Source: Candidatus Accumulibacter necessarius (GTDB lineage: Bacteria; Pseudomonadota; Gammaproteobacteria; Burkholderiales; Rhodocyclaceae). From it: a DNA stretch of 64,000 bases. The translations under genes were made by a program, and so were the position numbers. Position 1 is the first letter of the stretch; each line of letters begins with the position of its first letter. Under the pieces are notes generated by a model, which was not told the origin of the DNA, made no database searches, and saw nothing but the letters and a program-made list of their open reading frames with translations. Shown here one piece after another: positions 50,437 to 59,063 of the stretch. Where the stretch lies: assembly GCA_017302435.1 (NCBI GenBank), contig JAFLDL010000006.1, forward strand, positions 57,955-121,954, in the 5' to 3' direction.

Positions 50437-50450
50437 TGCCCTTTAGGGAA
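50437..50450. promoter_or_regulatory. TGCCCTTTAGGGAA element, copy 2, upstream of the orphan receiver
   Basis: Differs from copy 1 at 47329-47342 at one base. It lies 38 bp before the receiver ATG, in the same orientation relative to the gene. On the minus strand it also spells FPKGQ-stop, like the FPKGK-stop end of the FixJ-like protein, so it could instead be a scrap of a lost paralogue. The rest of 50451-50712 shows no gene. Confidence 0.4.
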
Positions 50451-50712
50451 GCTGATTCATGCCAGGGAGCCTCTCGGCCAATTTCGTCACACAACCAAAG
50501 CTGAGCGAGTGGTAAGTGTCCAACAGTCAGCAAACCCTGTGGCAATTTAGCGGATAGCTCATCGGCTATTCCGGTCGGACGAAACTACCTCGCACTTCAC
50601 TTGTCGGAATGTTGGAACTGACCTCATTGTCACGCAAGCCAGTCCTTGAAGTTCAATCGGACAGATCTACATGAGTGACAGTGTGCGATTTCTTTGACCT
50701 CGAAGGCTTATC

Positions 50713-51195
50713 TTGGTAACTACCTTATTATGGATCTTGTCTGCTGCCCTGATTTTGTTGGGCCTGGCGGGCACCGTGCTGCCCGTGCTGCCGGGCACCG
50801 TGTTGGTTTGGGGTGGCATCGTGCTGGGGGCGTGGATAGATGACTTCGCTCGTGTGGGCATGAGCACCGTGGTGGTGGTCAGTGTGCTGGCGGCATTGGC
50901 CTGGGGTTTGGACTATGTAGCCGGGCTCATGGGAGCCAAAAAAGCCGGTGCCAGCAAAATGGCCCTGATCGGCGCGGCGGCGGGCACGGTGCTCGGTCTT
51001 TTCATGGGTTTGGTGGGTGTCCTCTTCATGCCCCTGGTTGGTGCCGCCGTGGGCGAGTACCTGGCGCAGAACGACCAAACACGCGCCGTCAAAGTCGGCG
51101 TCGCCACTTGGGTCGGGATCATGGTGGGGCTCATCGCCAAAGTAGTGCTGGCTTTCATCATGGTGGGCATTTTTGGCGCGGCCTTGCTGATTTGA
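50713..51195 (+). CDS. DUF456 family membrane protein
   Basis: 160 residues starting with TTG at 50713 (AAGG 6 bases upstream); no ATG fits before residue 50. There are four to five membrane helices with repeated Gly-rich segments (LILLGLAGTVLPVLPGTVLV; LMGLVGVLFMPLVGAAVGEY). This pattern is typical of DUF456, a small family of unknown function with glycine-zipper-like helices. It has no partner in the operon sense, since the neighbours are on the other strand. Confidence 0.82.
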   Translation: MVTTLLWILSAALILLGLAGTVLPVLPGTVLVWGGIVLGAWIDDFARVGMSTVVVVSVLAALAWGLDYVAGLMGAKKAGASKMALIGAAAGTVLGLFMGLVGVLFMPLVGAAVGEYLAQNDQTRAVKVGVATWVGIMVGLIAKVVLAFIMVGIFGAALLI

Positions 51196-51221
51196 ATCCG
51201 CGTCGCGATGCCAGCGACCGT

Positions 51222-51689
51222 TCAGCGCAGCAGTGTCACGAGCAATACCAGCACGCCAAGCCCCAGATTGATCGAGACCCCGTTGCGGATCTGTGCCAAG
51301 GCCGTACCGCCAGCGACCCATTCAGACGCGGCAACGGCACGGTCCAGCCTCTTGTAAAGCACGAAGCGGATGTGCATGAAGATTGCCACCATCGCGACGC
51401 CAAGCACCGCCATGAAGGTCCAGGCCAGCGGCATTTCGAAGCTGCCACCGGACTGCACCACTTGCTTGGCCACGCGGCCCAGCATCCACACACCGGTAGC
51501 CAGCGTCAGCAACGAGGCTGCAAGTACAGCCTGGAAAAAGCGGCCGAGGACAGCGTGCATGAGTCGTAGCCGCACCGCCGGTTCGAACTGGGCGACGGCT
51601 GGGCGCAAGAAGAAGTGAGCAAACACCATGCCACCGATCCACACGATGATGGACAGCACATGCAGAGTCTTGAGGATCGCATAGATCAT
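51222..51689 (-). CDS. CopD-like four-helix membrane protein
   Basis: 155 residues with four helices and conserved His residues (KTLHVLSIIVWIGGMVFAHFF; MHAVLGRFFQAVL; MHIRFVLYKRLDRAV). This matches the CopD/YwnF-like or DUF2214-like family of heme- or copper-linked membrane proteins. His positions at the helix ends could bind heme or copper, but that is only a family-level suggestion. It is convergent with DUF456, the two stops being 26 bp apart. Confidence 0.75.
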   Translation of the reverse strand: MIYAILKTLHVLSIIVWIGGMVFAHFFLRPAVAQFEPAVRLRLMHAVLGRFFQAVLAASLLTLATGVWMLGRVAKQVVQSGGSFEMPLAWTFMAVLGVAMVAIFMHIRFVLYKRLDRAVAASEWVAGGTALAQIRNGVSINLGLGVLVLLVTLLR

Positions 51690-51726
51690 TGAAGAAGCCC
51701 TTTCAAATTGAAACCCAGCGCAGGAT

Positions 51727-51867
51727 CTACTCGCTGCCCTGAATCCATACCACGAGCCCGATCGCCGCTGCGGTCCCGTGAGCTTGCGCCAGGGTTTGCA
51801 TAGACACCCGCTCTTCGGATAGGGCGGCTGCTGCTTCGCGTAGCCGCTGCAAGATAGGCACCGTCAT
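51727..51867 (-). CDS. Short reading frame, ExoD-like start, 46 residues
   Basis: An ATG at 51867 overlaps the stop of the exchanger gene (ATGA), which argues for coupled translation. The 46 residues (QRLREAAAALSEERVSMQTL, then AHGTAAAIGLVVW) resemble only the beginning of ExoD-type exopolysaccharide proteins, whose membrane part is missing. It is either a truncated gene or chance. There is no further evidence. Confidence 0.3.
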   Translation of the reverse strand: MTVPILQRLREAAAALSEERVSMQTLAQAHGTAAAIGLVVWIQGSE

Positions 51868-52949
51868 GTGTGCTCGCTGGCTGCGGCCGGGCGGAGGATC
51901 ACCACCACCAGCGTCACCACGGTCAGCGGTACGACAAAGCCCATCATCACGCTCGAGAAGACCGGCAGCGCATCGTGCTGCTGCGCCGCCAGGATCAGGT
52001 AGGCCACGTAGGCAATGTAATAGCCGAGGAACACCCCACCTTCCCAGCGCGCGATCTCGCGGCCGGTCATGAAAACCGGCAGGCAGGCCAGGGCCACCGC
52101 CAGCATCACCCAGATATCGAAGGCCAGCAGCGATGGCGCCATCGCCAGACCCAGCTCACCCGACACCAGCCCCGATAAGCCCAGGCAGCCCAGGATGTTG
52201 AAGGTGTTGCTGCCGACGACATTGCCCACCGCGATGTCGCGTTCGCCCTTGATCGCGGCCGTGATGCTCGTGGCCACCTCGGGCATGCTGGTGCCGGCGG
52301 CGACGATGGTCAGGCCGATGACGAGGTCGCTAATGCCCATGCTCTTGGCGAAACTGACCGAGGCCTGCACCAGGTAGTCCGAGCCAAACACCAACGCCAC
52401 CAGGCCGGCGGCGATCAGGCCGATCTGTGCCGCCCAGTGCTTGTCCCAGGCACCGGCCTCGGCGGGCTGGATCTCCCCGGCAAACTCGTCCTTCGCGGCC
52501 TGGGTCTCGCGCTGCGACTGCACGACCAGGAACACGGTGTAGGCCACCAGCAGGGCGAACAGGAAGCCCCCGTCCAGGAACGAGAGTCTTCTATCCAGCG
52601 CGAGTGCCAGCAGCAGGAGGCTTGCGCCCAGCATGATCGGCACCTCCTGCCGGATCAGCTGGATGTTGACCACCAGCGGCGCGATCAGGGCGCTGATGCC
52701 CAAAATGAACAGCACATTGAAGATGTTGCTGCCCACCACATTGCCAATGGCGATGTCGGTCTTGCCGTCGAGCACGGCGCCGACGCTCACTGCAACCTCG
52801 GGCGCGCTGGTGCCAAAGGCGACGATGGTCAGCCCGACGACGAGCGGGCTGATACCGAAGGACATCGCCAGTTTGGACGCACCGCGCACCAGCGTGTTGG
52901 CGCCGATGACCAGCAAGATCAGGCCGCCGAGAAACATGAGAAGGTTCAT
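51864..52949 (-). CDS. Calcium/sodium exchanger, CaCA family (YrbG-like)
   Basis: 361 residues, about ten helices in two inverted halves. Each half carries the alpha-repeat signature: VAFGTSAPEVAVSVGAV with IGNVVGSNIFNV, and VAAGTSMPEVATSITAA with VGNVVGSNTFNI. These hold the ion-binding acidic residues. It moves Ca2+ against Na+ or H+ across the inner membrane. With the Ca2+-type P-ATPase at 55.6 kb it suggests a calcium-export theme. The ATG at 52949 is the first in frame. Confidence 0.93.
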   Translation of the reverse strand: MNLLMFLGGLILLVIGANTLVRGASKLAMSFGISPLVVGLTIVAFGTSAPEVAVSVGAVLDGKTDIAIGNVVGSNIFNVLFILGISALIAPLVVNIQLIRQEVPIMLGASLLLLALALDRRLSFLDGGFLFALLVAYTVFLVVQSQRETQAAKDEFAGEIQPAEAGAWDKHWAAQIGLIAAGLVALVFGSDYLVQASVSFAKSMGISDLVIGLTIVAAGTSMPEVATSITAAIKGERDIAVGNVVGSNTFNILGCLGLSGLVSGELGLAMAPSLLAFDIWVMLAVALACLPVFMTGREIARWEGGVFLGYYIAYVAYLILAAQQHDALPVFSSVMMGFVVPLTVVTLVVVILRPAAASEHT

Positions 52950-53070
52950 GATCGATTACCGGAGCTATAAACATTTGCCCAACGCAGTGCCACCCTCCTG
53001 ACGCAGACAGCCACAAGAGTCGAGTTCCGCGCAGTCATCGCGTCGCGCCAGTGCGAGGACAGCATATCCG

Positions 53071-53484
53071 TCATGCGAGCACCTGGCTTGCTGGTTGAGG
53101 ACCGGAACTGCCACCGCGGCGGTGCCACATCGCGATGAGCAGATGCAGCCCCGCGCCCAGCAGGACCAGCAGCGCGCTGCCAAGGCCCCAGATCACCCAA
53201 ATCACCATGCTCAGGCCGCCGGTCAGCGCCGGCGCGGTCTGAAGCAGACTCTCGACGACCGGCGCGAAGCTCGACAGCAGCGAGGTCATCGTCTGTGCGA
53301 TCTCCGGCGGTACCCAGGGCGAAAGCCACTCCGGCAGACGCAGATCCTCGACACCCGATGTGACGCCGGCTAACGCGCCGGCATTCGAGACCGACCACAT
53401 GGCGACCGCATGCACCGCCCAGGCAGCCAGCGACCATAGTGCAAGAAGGCCGAACACCAAAAACCAACTGAGTGCGTAGAACAC
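53071..53484 (-). CDS. Hypothetical membrane protein, 137 residues
   Basis: The protein begins with a strong helix (WFLVFGLLALWSLAAWAVHA) and ends with a second (GGLSMVIWVIWGLGSALLVL) and a short basic tail. The middle (~40-95) is soluble and amphipathic (LRLPEWLSPWVPPEIAQTM). Both ends would face the same side. The family was not recognised by name; similar small proteins occur near ion transporters. The 121 bp to the exchanger (52950-53070) hold nothing clear. Confidence 0.65.
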   Translation of the reverse strand: MFYALSWFLVFGLLALWSLAAWAVHAVAMWSVSNAGALAGVTSGVEDLRLPEWLSPWVPPEIAQTMTSLLSSFAPVVESLLQTAPALTGGLSMVIWVIWGLGSALLVLLGAGLHLLIAMWHRRGGSSGPQPASQVLA

Positions 53485-53548
53485 GATCGTCTCCTATATG
53501 TAGAGCAGTAGTAACCGCTATTCTTGCACTATTCGAAGTTCAAATAAA

Positions 53549-54405
53549 TCAGTTACAGTGCGATGCACTCATCCGTTTTTTCGATGTAATTTTGAAGGCA
53601 GAGCGGATGGAAGTGTTTGCTGCGGCACTGACCGCCACGGCTGCGTGCGACCAGCCGCGCTCCGGCTGCACGGGTGTTACCGCGGTGCGGACGAAGACTC
53701 GATCGTGGCGCGCAAAGTCCCATTGTTCGATGAGGCACCACTCCCCCGCCTCGGACGCGGTCTGCGTCTGGTTGCCCCGTGCCCCGAACGTCTCGCGCCA
53801 GCGCAGGATATTCACCGACTTGGGCACCTCAGGGCGTGTGCGCCACGACACGGCGGTTCCGGCCTGGACCACCCATAGTCGCCGCGCCAAACCTTGCTGC
53901 GCCAGCGTATAGGGTAGATGGATGTGCCCACCCAACACGAGGTCGGCCCCGGCGGCCGCCCAGGTCCGCAGGGCGGCGGGGTGACCGCGCAAGAGATCCG
54001 GCCGGTCGCGAGCCTCGGTCAGGGCCATTGGCTGGTGCACCACGACCATGCGCAACTGCTGCAGGCTGGCTGAGGTCAGCAGCTTGGCGAGACGATCGAT
54101 CTGTGCCGTGGACACCTCCCCGTTCTTGTGACGCCATTTGCGCGTGGTGTTGACGCCAACGACCAGCAGATCCGGCGACGAATGAACGGGCTCGAGATCG
54201 GCCCCGAACACCTTGGCGAAGCGCGCGTACGGGCGGGTCAGCCGCGCCCAAAGGTCGAACAATGCAATGTCGTGCTTGCCGGGGATAGTCAGAACTGGTG
54301 CCCCCAGTCGGTCGACGAAGAGCTTGGCCGCGCGGAACTGGGCCGGCCGCGCACGCTGCGTGATATCACCCGACAGCACCACCACCGCCGGCCGCTGCTG
54401 CGCTG
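53549..54405 (-). pseudogene. Metallophosphoesterase remnant lacking its N-terminus
   Basis: From ~54400 the frame reads as calcineurin-like phosphoesterase: VVVLSGDITQRARPAQF, then TIPGKHDIALFD, VVVHQPMALTEA and LVLGGHIHLPYT. The first metal motif (DxH) is missing, and the usual GNHD reads GKHD, so a metal ligand is lost. The reading frame is open further upstream, but that part is out-of-frame sequence of a neighbouring diacylglycerol-kinase remnant. An active enzyme is unlikely. The C-terminal ~60 residues past the core are not recognised. Confidence 0.72.
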
Positions 54406-55061
54406 CCAGCCCTCCACGCCGGCAGCTTCCCCCAGCCTGCCCATCGCGCCATGCAGCATCAGGCCGGTCATCGATAATGTGCCGACGGGCCGCAGTATCA
54501 GCGCGGCCATGCTGCCGTCGCCGGGCGTGCCGGCCAGCGTATCCTCCGGCTCTGCTCCGAACTGCTGAAGCTGCAGCCGGTTGTTGCCCAAAAAGAGCGT
54601 CAAGGTCTGCACGTCGCGAACCGAGGAACCTGTCTCGATATGCAGGCGCAGCCGTCGCAGTGGGCGCAGTAGCGTGGCACAAGCCTTGCAAAGTCGTTGA
54701 AGGTCCCATAGGGAATGACGCCCATCGGGCAACCGGCAGCATGCGCGGCCTGGGCCATCGTGTTGAGACTGCCATCGCCGCCGACCGCGATCACCGCCTT
54801 ACCGTGTGCCACCGCCGCCGCTGCGGCATCGGCGGCCACCCGCGGCAGATCAGCAGGCCCGCAAACCAATAGTTCGCCTTTTCGCCCGCGCATCGCCAGG
54901 GCCGATTCGATCACGGCACGCTTGGCATCGATGTCGAGGGCCCCTGACGAAGTGTTGATCACGAACAGCAGGGTTGCCGCAGGGTTGAGGCGGGGGACCG
55001 ACAACGGGCAGCGCTGCGCGCTGTCGGCACGTAGCGGCTTGAGCTGGAGGCCATCAGTCAT
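54406..55061 (-). pseudogene. Diacylglycerol kinase remnant, deleted and frameshifted
   Basis: From an ATG at 55061 the frame gives a lipid-kinase start (LLFVINTSSGALDIDAKRAV) and the catalytic loop (IAVGGDGSLNTMAQAAHAAG, then YGTFNDFAR). It then loses homology near 54690. A second frame picks up the family C-terminus (RLRLHIETGSSVRD; LFLGNNRLQLQQFGAEP; LRPVGTLSMTGLML) and runs to about 54410, where it meets the metallophosphoesterase remnant. The middle of the kinase is gone. DAGK and phosphoesterase domains may have been neighbours or fused in the parent. Confidence 0.72.
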
Positions 55062-55382
55062 GCTGCTCTTGATAATGTACAGGTAACCAGCTAAAGGGCG
55101 CAGGCGCACCGCCGCAGCGTGTCGCTCGAGTGAATGCGGTGGCCTGGCGGCGATGCCGGATGAAGGCTGTCTTGCCTTGAGCCGATGCTCAGAGGTGGGA
55201 AATGCCGGATCAGATGGACAGCAGTCAGAGGTGGGAGAGCGGTACGGGAAACATCGTAAAAGACGATGGCAGATGTCGTTAAATTCGATTTGTAAGATGT
55301 ATGTATTACCCCTACCATGGTTCTCGTGGTCAACTACCGAGGGCGTATGTCTCATGCCGAGGCCATGCGGGTACCAGGACGG
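55062..55382. other. 321-bp stretch with no gene
   Basis: No frame reads as a known protein on either strand. Two short direct repeats (CAGAGGTGGGA at about 55191 and 55228) and an AT-richer patch around 55262-55312 are the only features. A promoter for the following plus-strand genes could lie here but is not distinct. Confidence 0.4.
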
Positions 55383-55635
55383 CCATGGCCGTCAGCAGGA
55401 TGGCAGTGCTGACCGTCGTTGTTCTACCGTTCATTGAACTGGTGACCTGGATATGGCGTCCATCCGAATACACCCGATCGCCGCGCCGATGAGCGAGGTG
55501 GCACTGACGCTCGCCTGTGGCATCGTCGCGCTGCTTCTGCTGCTGCCCAACCGCAGCGGCCTGATCGTGCGTGGTCGCGGTTTCCTGTTGCTGATGCTCT
55601 ATGTCGGCTTTGTCTGGGCAACGCTCACTTCCTGA
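55383..55635 (+). pseudogene. Possible 3' remnant of a cation exchanger
   Basis: The first frame gives MAVLTVVVLPFIELVTW, and a second, shifted frame from 55456 gives two helices (ALTLACGIVALLLLLPN; GFLLLMLYVGFVWATLTS) and stops 11 bp before the P-ATPase. The arrangement resembles the last helices of CaCA-type exchangers with a frameshift. A genuine 60-residue membrane protein is the alternative. Confidence 0.35.
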
Positions 55636-55646
55636 TCTCACTCAAT

Positions 55647-58310
55647 ATGTCTCTTGATCCTGATACTGCCTGGCATGCGCGCTCCACTGCCGAAGTCCTT
55701 CACCAGATCGGGTCAGACCCCGCTCGTGGTCTGACTGCGGAAGTTGCGCAGCAACGCCTTGCCAGCCACGGCCCCAACCGGCTCGCCGAAAAGCCGGCCC
55801 GCCCTGCCTGGCGCAAGTTCCTTGACCAGTTCAGGAGCCTGCTGATTCTGATCCTGCTCGGTGCCGCAGTCCTCGCCGGCGCCGTCGGCGACCTCAAGGA
55901 TGCCATCGTGATCGCCGTGGTGGTGCTGCTCAACGCGACGCTGGGCTTCTTCCAGGAACATCGTGCCGAAGCGGCGCTGGCGGCGCTGAAGAACATGCTC
56001 GCGCCGACGGCGCGCGTGCGACGTGACGGCGAGGTTCGCCTGAGCGAGGCGGCCGATCTGGTGCCGGGCGACATTCTGCTGCTTGAGGCCGGCGACCGCA
56101 TTCCTGCCGACGCCCGCGTGCTGTCGGCGCACAGCGCCGAGGTGGCGGAGGCGGCCTTGACCGGCGAGTCGCAAGCGGTCACCAAGTTGCCCGATGTCGT
56201 TGATGAAAGGTCCGTGCTGGCGGAACGGCACAACATGGTGTTCATGAACACCGTGGTGACGCGCGGCCGCCTCGAAGCCGTCGTCACCGCTACTGGCATG
56301 GGCACCGAAATGGGCCGTCTTGCCGGGCTGCTCGCCGCGACTGCCGAGGGCGAGACGCCGCTGCAACAGCAACTCGACAGCCTGGGCAAACGCCTCGCAC
56401 TGATCGCCAGCGGCGTCGTGGCGCTGATGTTTGTCTTCGGCCTGCTGCGCGGCGACCCGCTGGTGCAGACGGCGATGACCGCCATCGCACTCGCCGTCGC
56501 GGCGATTCCCGAAGGCCTGCCGGCAGTAGTGACCGTCACTCTCGCGCTCGGCATGCACCGCATGGCCAGGCGCAACGCAATCGTCAAGAAGCTCGCCGCC
56601 GTCGAGACGCTTGGCTGCACTACGGTAATCTGTTCCGACAAGACGGGGACCCTGACGCTCAACCAGATGACGGCGCGGGCGATCTATCTCAATGGTCAGC
56701 GCCATGCCGTCACTGGCGAGGGCTATGGCAGCGACGGCTGCATCGTGGGTGCGGGCGATGTCCGTCACATCCTGTTGCCGGCAGTGCTATGCGTCGATGC
56801 CCGTATCCGGGACGAGCAACTGATCGGCGACCCGACCGAAGGCGCGCTGCTGGCACTCGCCGCCAAGGCCGGGCTCGACGCCGCGGAGGCGGCCGAACAC
56901 CTGCCGCGCATCGCCGAGATTCCCTTCGATTCAGCGACCAAGTTCATGGCCACCTTCCACCACGAAGGCGACCAGGTACGGCTGTGCGTCAAAGGTGCCC
57001 CGGATGTCCTGCTGGCATTGTCCACTGGCCATTTGCATCACGACGTGGTGATGCCGCTGGATGAGAGAAGTCGCGACCGCTTTGCCGCCGAGAACGAGGC
57101 CCTGGCGGAGCAGGCGCTGCGCGTGCTGGCGCTGGCTGGGCGAGTGATTCCGGCCGAGCAGTTTGATCCCGCTGGCGACCTGCTGCCGTGGGTGGGGGAA
57201 CTGACGCTGCACGCCCTGGTCGGCATCATCGACCCGCCCCGCGCCGAGGCACGGGCGGCGATCGCCACCTGCCGGGAAGCCGGCATCGAGGTCAAGATGA
57301 TTACCGGCGATCATCGCGCCACCGCTGCGGCTATCGCGCGTGAACTCGGGCTGCACGGCGAGGCGCACGAGGGCCGCGAACTCGATGGCCTGAGTCTGGA
57401 CGAGATCGCCGCGCTGGTCGAAAGGAGCGCCGTGTTTGCCCGTGTCGCACCCGAGCACAAGATGCGCATCGTCGAGGCATTGCAGGCCAGGGGGCATGTC
57501 GTGGCGATGACCGGCGATGGCGTGAACGACGCGCCAGCGCTGAAGGCCGCCGACATCGGTGTCGCCATGGGTATCACCGGAACCGAGGTCACCAAGGAAG
57601 CGGCTACGCTGGTACTCACCGATGACAATTTCGCCTCCATCGTGCGCGCGGTGGAAGAAGGACGCACCATCTACGACAACATCGTCAAGTTCGTCCGTTT
57701 TCAGCTGTCTACCAATGTCGGCGCCATCCTCACTGTCCTCGGCGCGCCCTTGCTCGGCTTCGCCACGCCGTTCACGGCGATCCAGATCCTCTGGGTGAAC
57801 ATCATCATGGACGGTCCGCCGGCGATGACGCTGGGCGTTGAACCCGCCCGTCCCGGAATCATGCGCGAGCGCCCGCGCAGCAAGGAGGCGGCAATCCTCT
57901 CGACGCCGCGTCTATGGCGCATCGGGCTCTATGGCGCAACGATGGCGGTGGGCACCCTGGGCGCCTACGCCTGGGCGACGCAGTCCGGCGATGCCGCCAA
58001 GGCGATGACCCTGGCCTTCACCACTTTTGTGCTGTTCCAGTTTTTCAACATCTTCAACGCGCGAGCCGAACACGGGAGCGCTTTCAACGCGCAGTTTTTG
58101 AGCAACGGCAAGCTGTGGCTTGCCCTCCTGGCTGTCGTCACCCTGCAGATCGTCGCCGTGCATTGGGGACCGGCGCAGGCCATCTTCGACACCGTCGATC
58201 TGACACTGATCGAGTGGGCGGTGGCGGTGGCAGTCGCCTCGTCCACGCTGTTTCTCGAAGAGGCGCGCAAGCTGCTATTGCGCTTGTACAAGCGCATCAT
58301 GGCCGCATAG
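55647..58310 (+). CDS. P-type calcium-transporting ATPase (P2 type)
   Basis: 887 residues with all core motifs: TGES (ALTGESQAV), PEGLP in M4 (AAIPEGLPAVVTVTLALG), phosphorylation site CSDKTGTLTLNQM, KGAPD, MITGDH, and the hinge AMTGDGVNDAPALKAADIG. M5/M6 carry NIIMDGPPA, in which the Asp and Asn common in Ca2+ or Na+/K+-type pumps are kept. It has the N-terminal cation-ATPase domain but no heavy-metal CxxC domain. Expected to export Ca2+ from the cytosol. An exchanger of the CaCA family lies 2.7 kb away. Confidence 0.94.
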   Translation: MSLDPDTAWHARSTAEVLHQIGSDPARGLTAEVAQQRLASHGPNRLAEKPARPAWRKFLDQFRSLLILILLGAAVLAGAVGDLKDAIVIAVVVLLNATLGFFQEHRAEAALAALKNMLAPTARVRRDGEVRLSEAADLVPGDILLLEAGDRIPADARVLSAHSAEVAEAALTGESQAVTKLPDVVDERSVLAERHNMVFMNTVVTRGRLEAVVTATGMGTEMGRLAGLLAATAEGETPLQQQLDSLGKRLALIASGVVALMFVFGLLRGDPLVQTAMTAIALAVAAIPEGLPAVVTVTLALGMHRMARRNAIVKKLAAVETLGCTTVICSDKTGTLTLNQMTARAIYLNGQRHAVTGEGYGSDGCIVGAGDVRHILLPAVLCVDARIRDEQLIGDPTEGALLALAAKAGLDAAEAAEHLPRIAEIPFDSATKFMATFHHEGDQVRLCVKGAPDVLLALSTGHLHHDVVMPLDERSRDRFAAENEALAEQALRVLALAGRVIPAEQFDPAGDLLPWVGELTLHALVGIIDPPRAEARAAIATCREAGIEVKMITGDHRATAAAIARELGLHGEAHEGRELDGLSLDEIAALVERSAVFARVAPEHKMRIVEALQARGHVVAMTGDGVNDAPALKAADIGVAMGITGTEVTKEAATLVLTDDNFASIVRAVEEGRTIYDNIVKFVRFQLSTNVGAILTVLGAPLLGFATPFTAIQILWVNIIMDGPPAMTLGVEPARPGIMRERPRSKEAAILSTPRLWRIGLYGATMAVGTLGAYAWATQSGDAAKAMTLAFTTFVLFQFFNIFNARAEHGSAFNAQFLSNGKLWLALLAVVTLQIVAVHWGPAQAIFDTVDLTLIEWAVAVAVASSTLFLEEARKLLLRLYKRIMAA

Positions 58311-58488
58311 GAGCAGGGCATGTTTGCGATCTAGGGTAGCTCGGGCCGGGTATCCAGCGGCACGTTGATTGTTCTGAATCCTGTCCTGCTCGGACTGGAA
58401 ACCTGGCCGACGGCGATGGCGAGCGGCGGAGATCTCACCATCACAACGGATGGCGTCATATCGGGTCTTCGTGGTCGAGCTGATAAAG

Positions 58489-58579
58489 CTGGCCACCGTG
58501 AAACGGCGGCCAGGCTTTCCGCCGCCTTTCTAGCGCAAGGAATCCTGCACCGACTGGAACTGGCGCACCCACGGCCGGT
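58489..58579. repeat. 91-bp direct repeat, copy 1 (decayed)
   Basis: Matches 60432-60522 at 87 of 91 bases in the same orientation. Copy 2 is the terminator plus the last ~50 bases of the SPOR-domain gene, so copy 1 is a duplicated scrap without the gene; its hairpin has a mismatch. The two copies enclose the dctA remnant and the glycerate kinase gene. The 178 bp before it (58311-58488) hold no gene. Confidence 0.85.
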
Positions 58580-58614
58580 AGGTACCTCAGCCGCCTGCAG
58601 GTAGCGGTTGATCA

Positions 58615-59049
58615 GTGCCAGGCCGATACGCACTTCCAACTGGGCAAGACATTTCCCGACTCTCCGGCTTCAGCCTCGGGAAGTTTCTGAAATACATCAA
58701 GGACGAAATCTTCACCGTTCTCGGTACCAGTTCGTCCGGGTCGGTCGTGCTGCAACTGATGCGCAAGCTGGAGTTTGCTGGCGTCTCGAAGCCGGTGGTC
58801 GGCGTGATCGCACCCTCGGGGCTGACCTTCAACCCAGATGGACAGTGCATCCATTACACTATGGCGGCGATCTTCATCGCTCACGCCACCGACACGCCAC
58901 TGACCCTGACCGACCAGTTGCTGGTGCTGGGCGTGCTGCTGCTGACTTCGAAGGGCTCGGCCGTGCAGGCCTTGTACGAAGGCGACGAGGCCGCAAGCAG
59001 CCTGGAAGAGGCGGCCCTGCTCACACAGCGCCCGAAGTTGGCGGCCTGA
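58615..59049 (+). pseudogene. C4-dicarboxylate transporter dctA remnant
   Basis: An open frame of 144 codons carries well-known DctA segments: [20 protein letters not shown], then [38 protein letters not shown] and [20 protein letters not shown]. The N-terminal ~260 residues and the substrate-binding end are absent. After LLLTSKGS the sequence switches to a tail that is not DctA ([20 protein letters not shown]). The GMVIP-type motif reads GVIAP. It cannot be an active transporter. It ends 14 bp before glycerate kinase. Confidence 0.82.
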
Positions 59050-59063
59050 CTGGGAGATGAACG

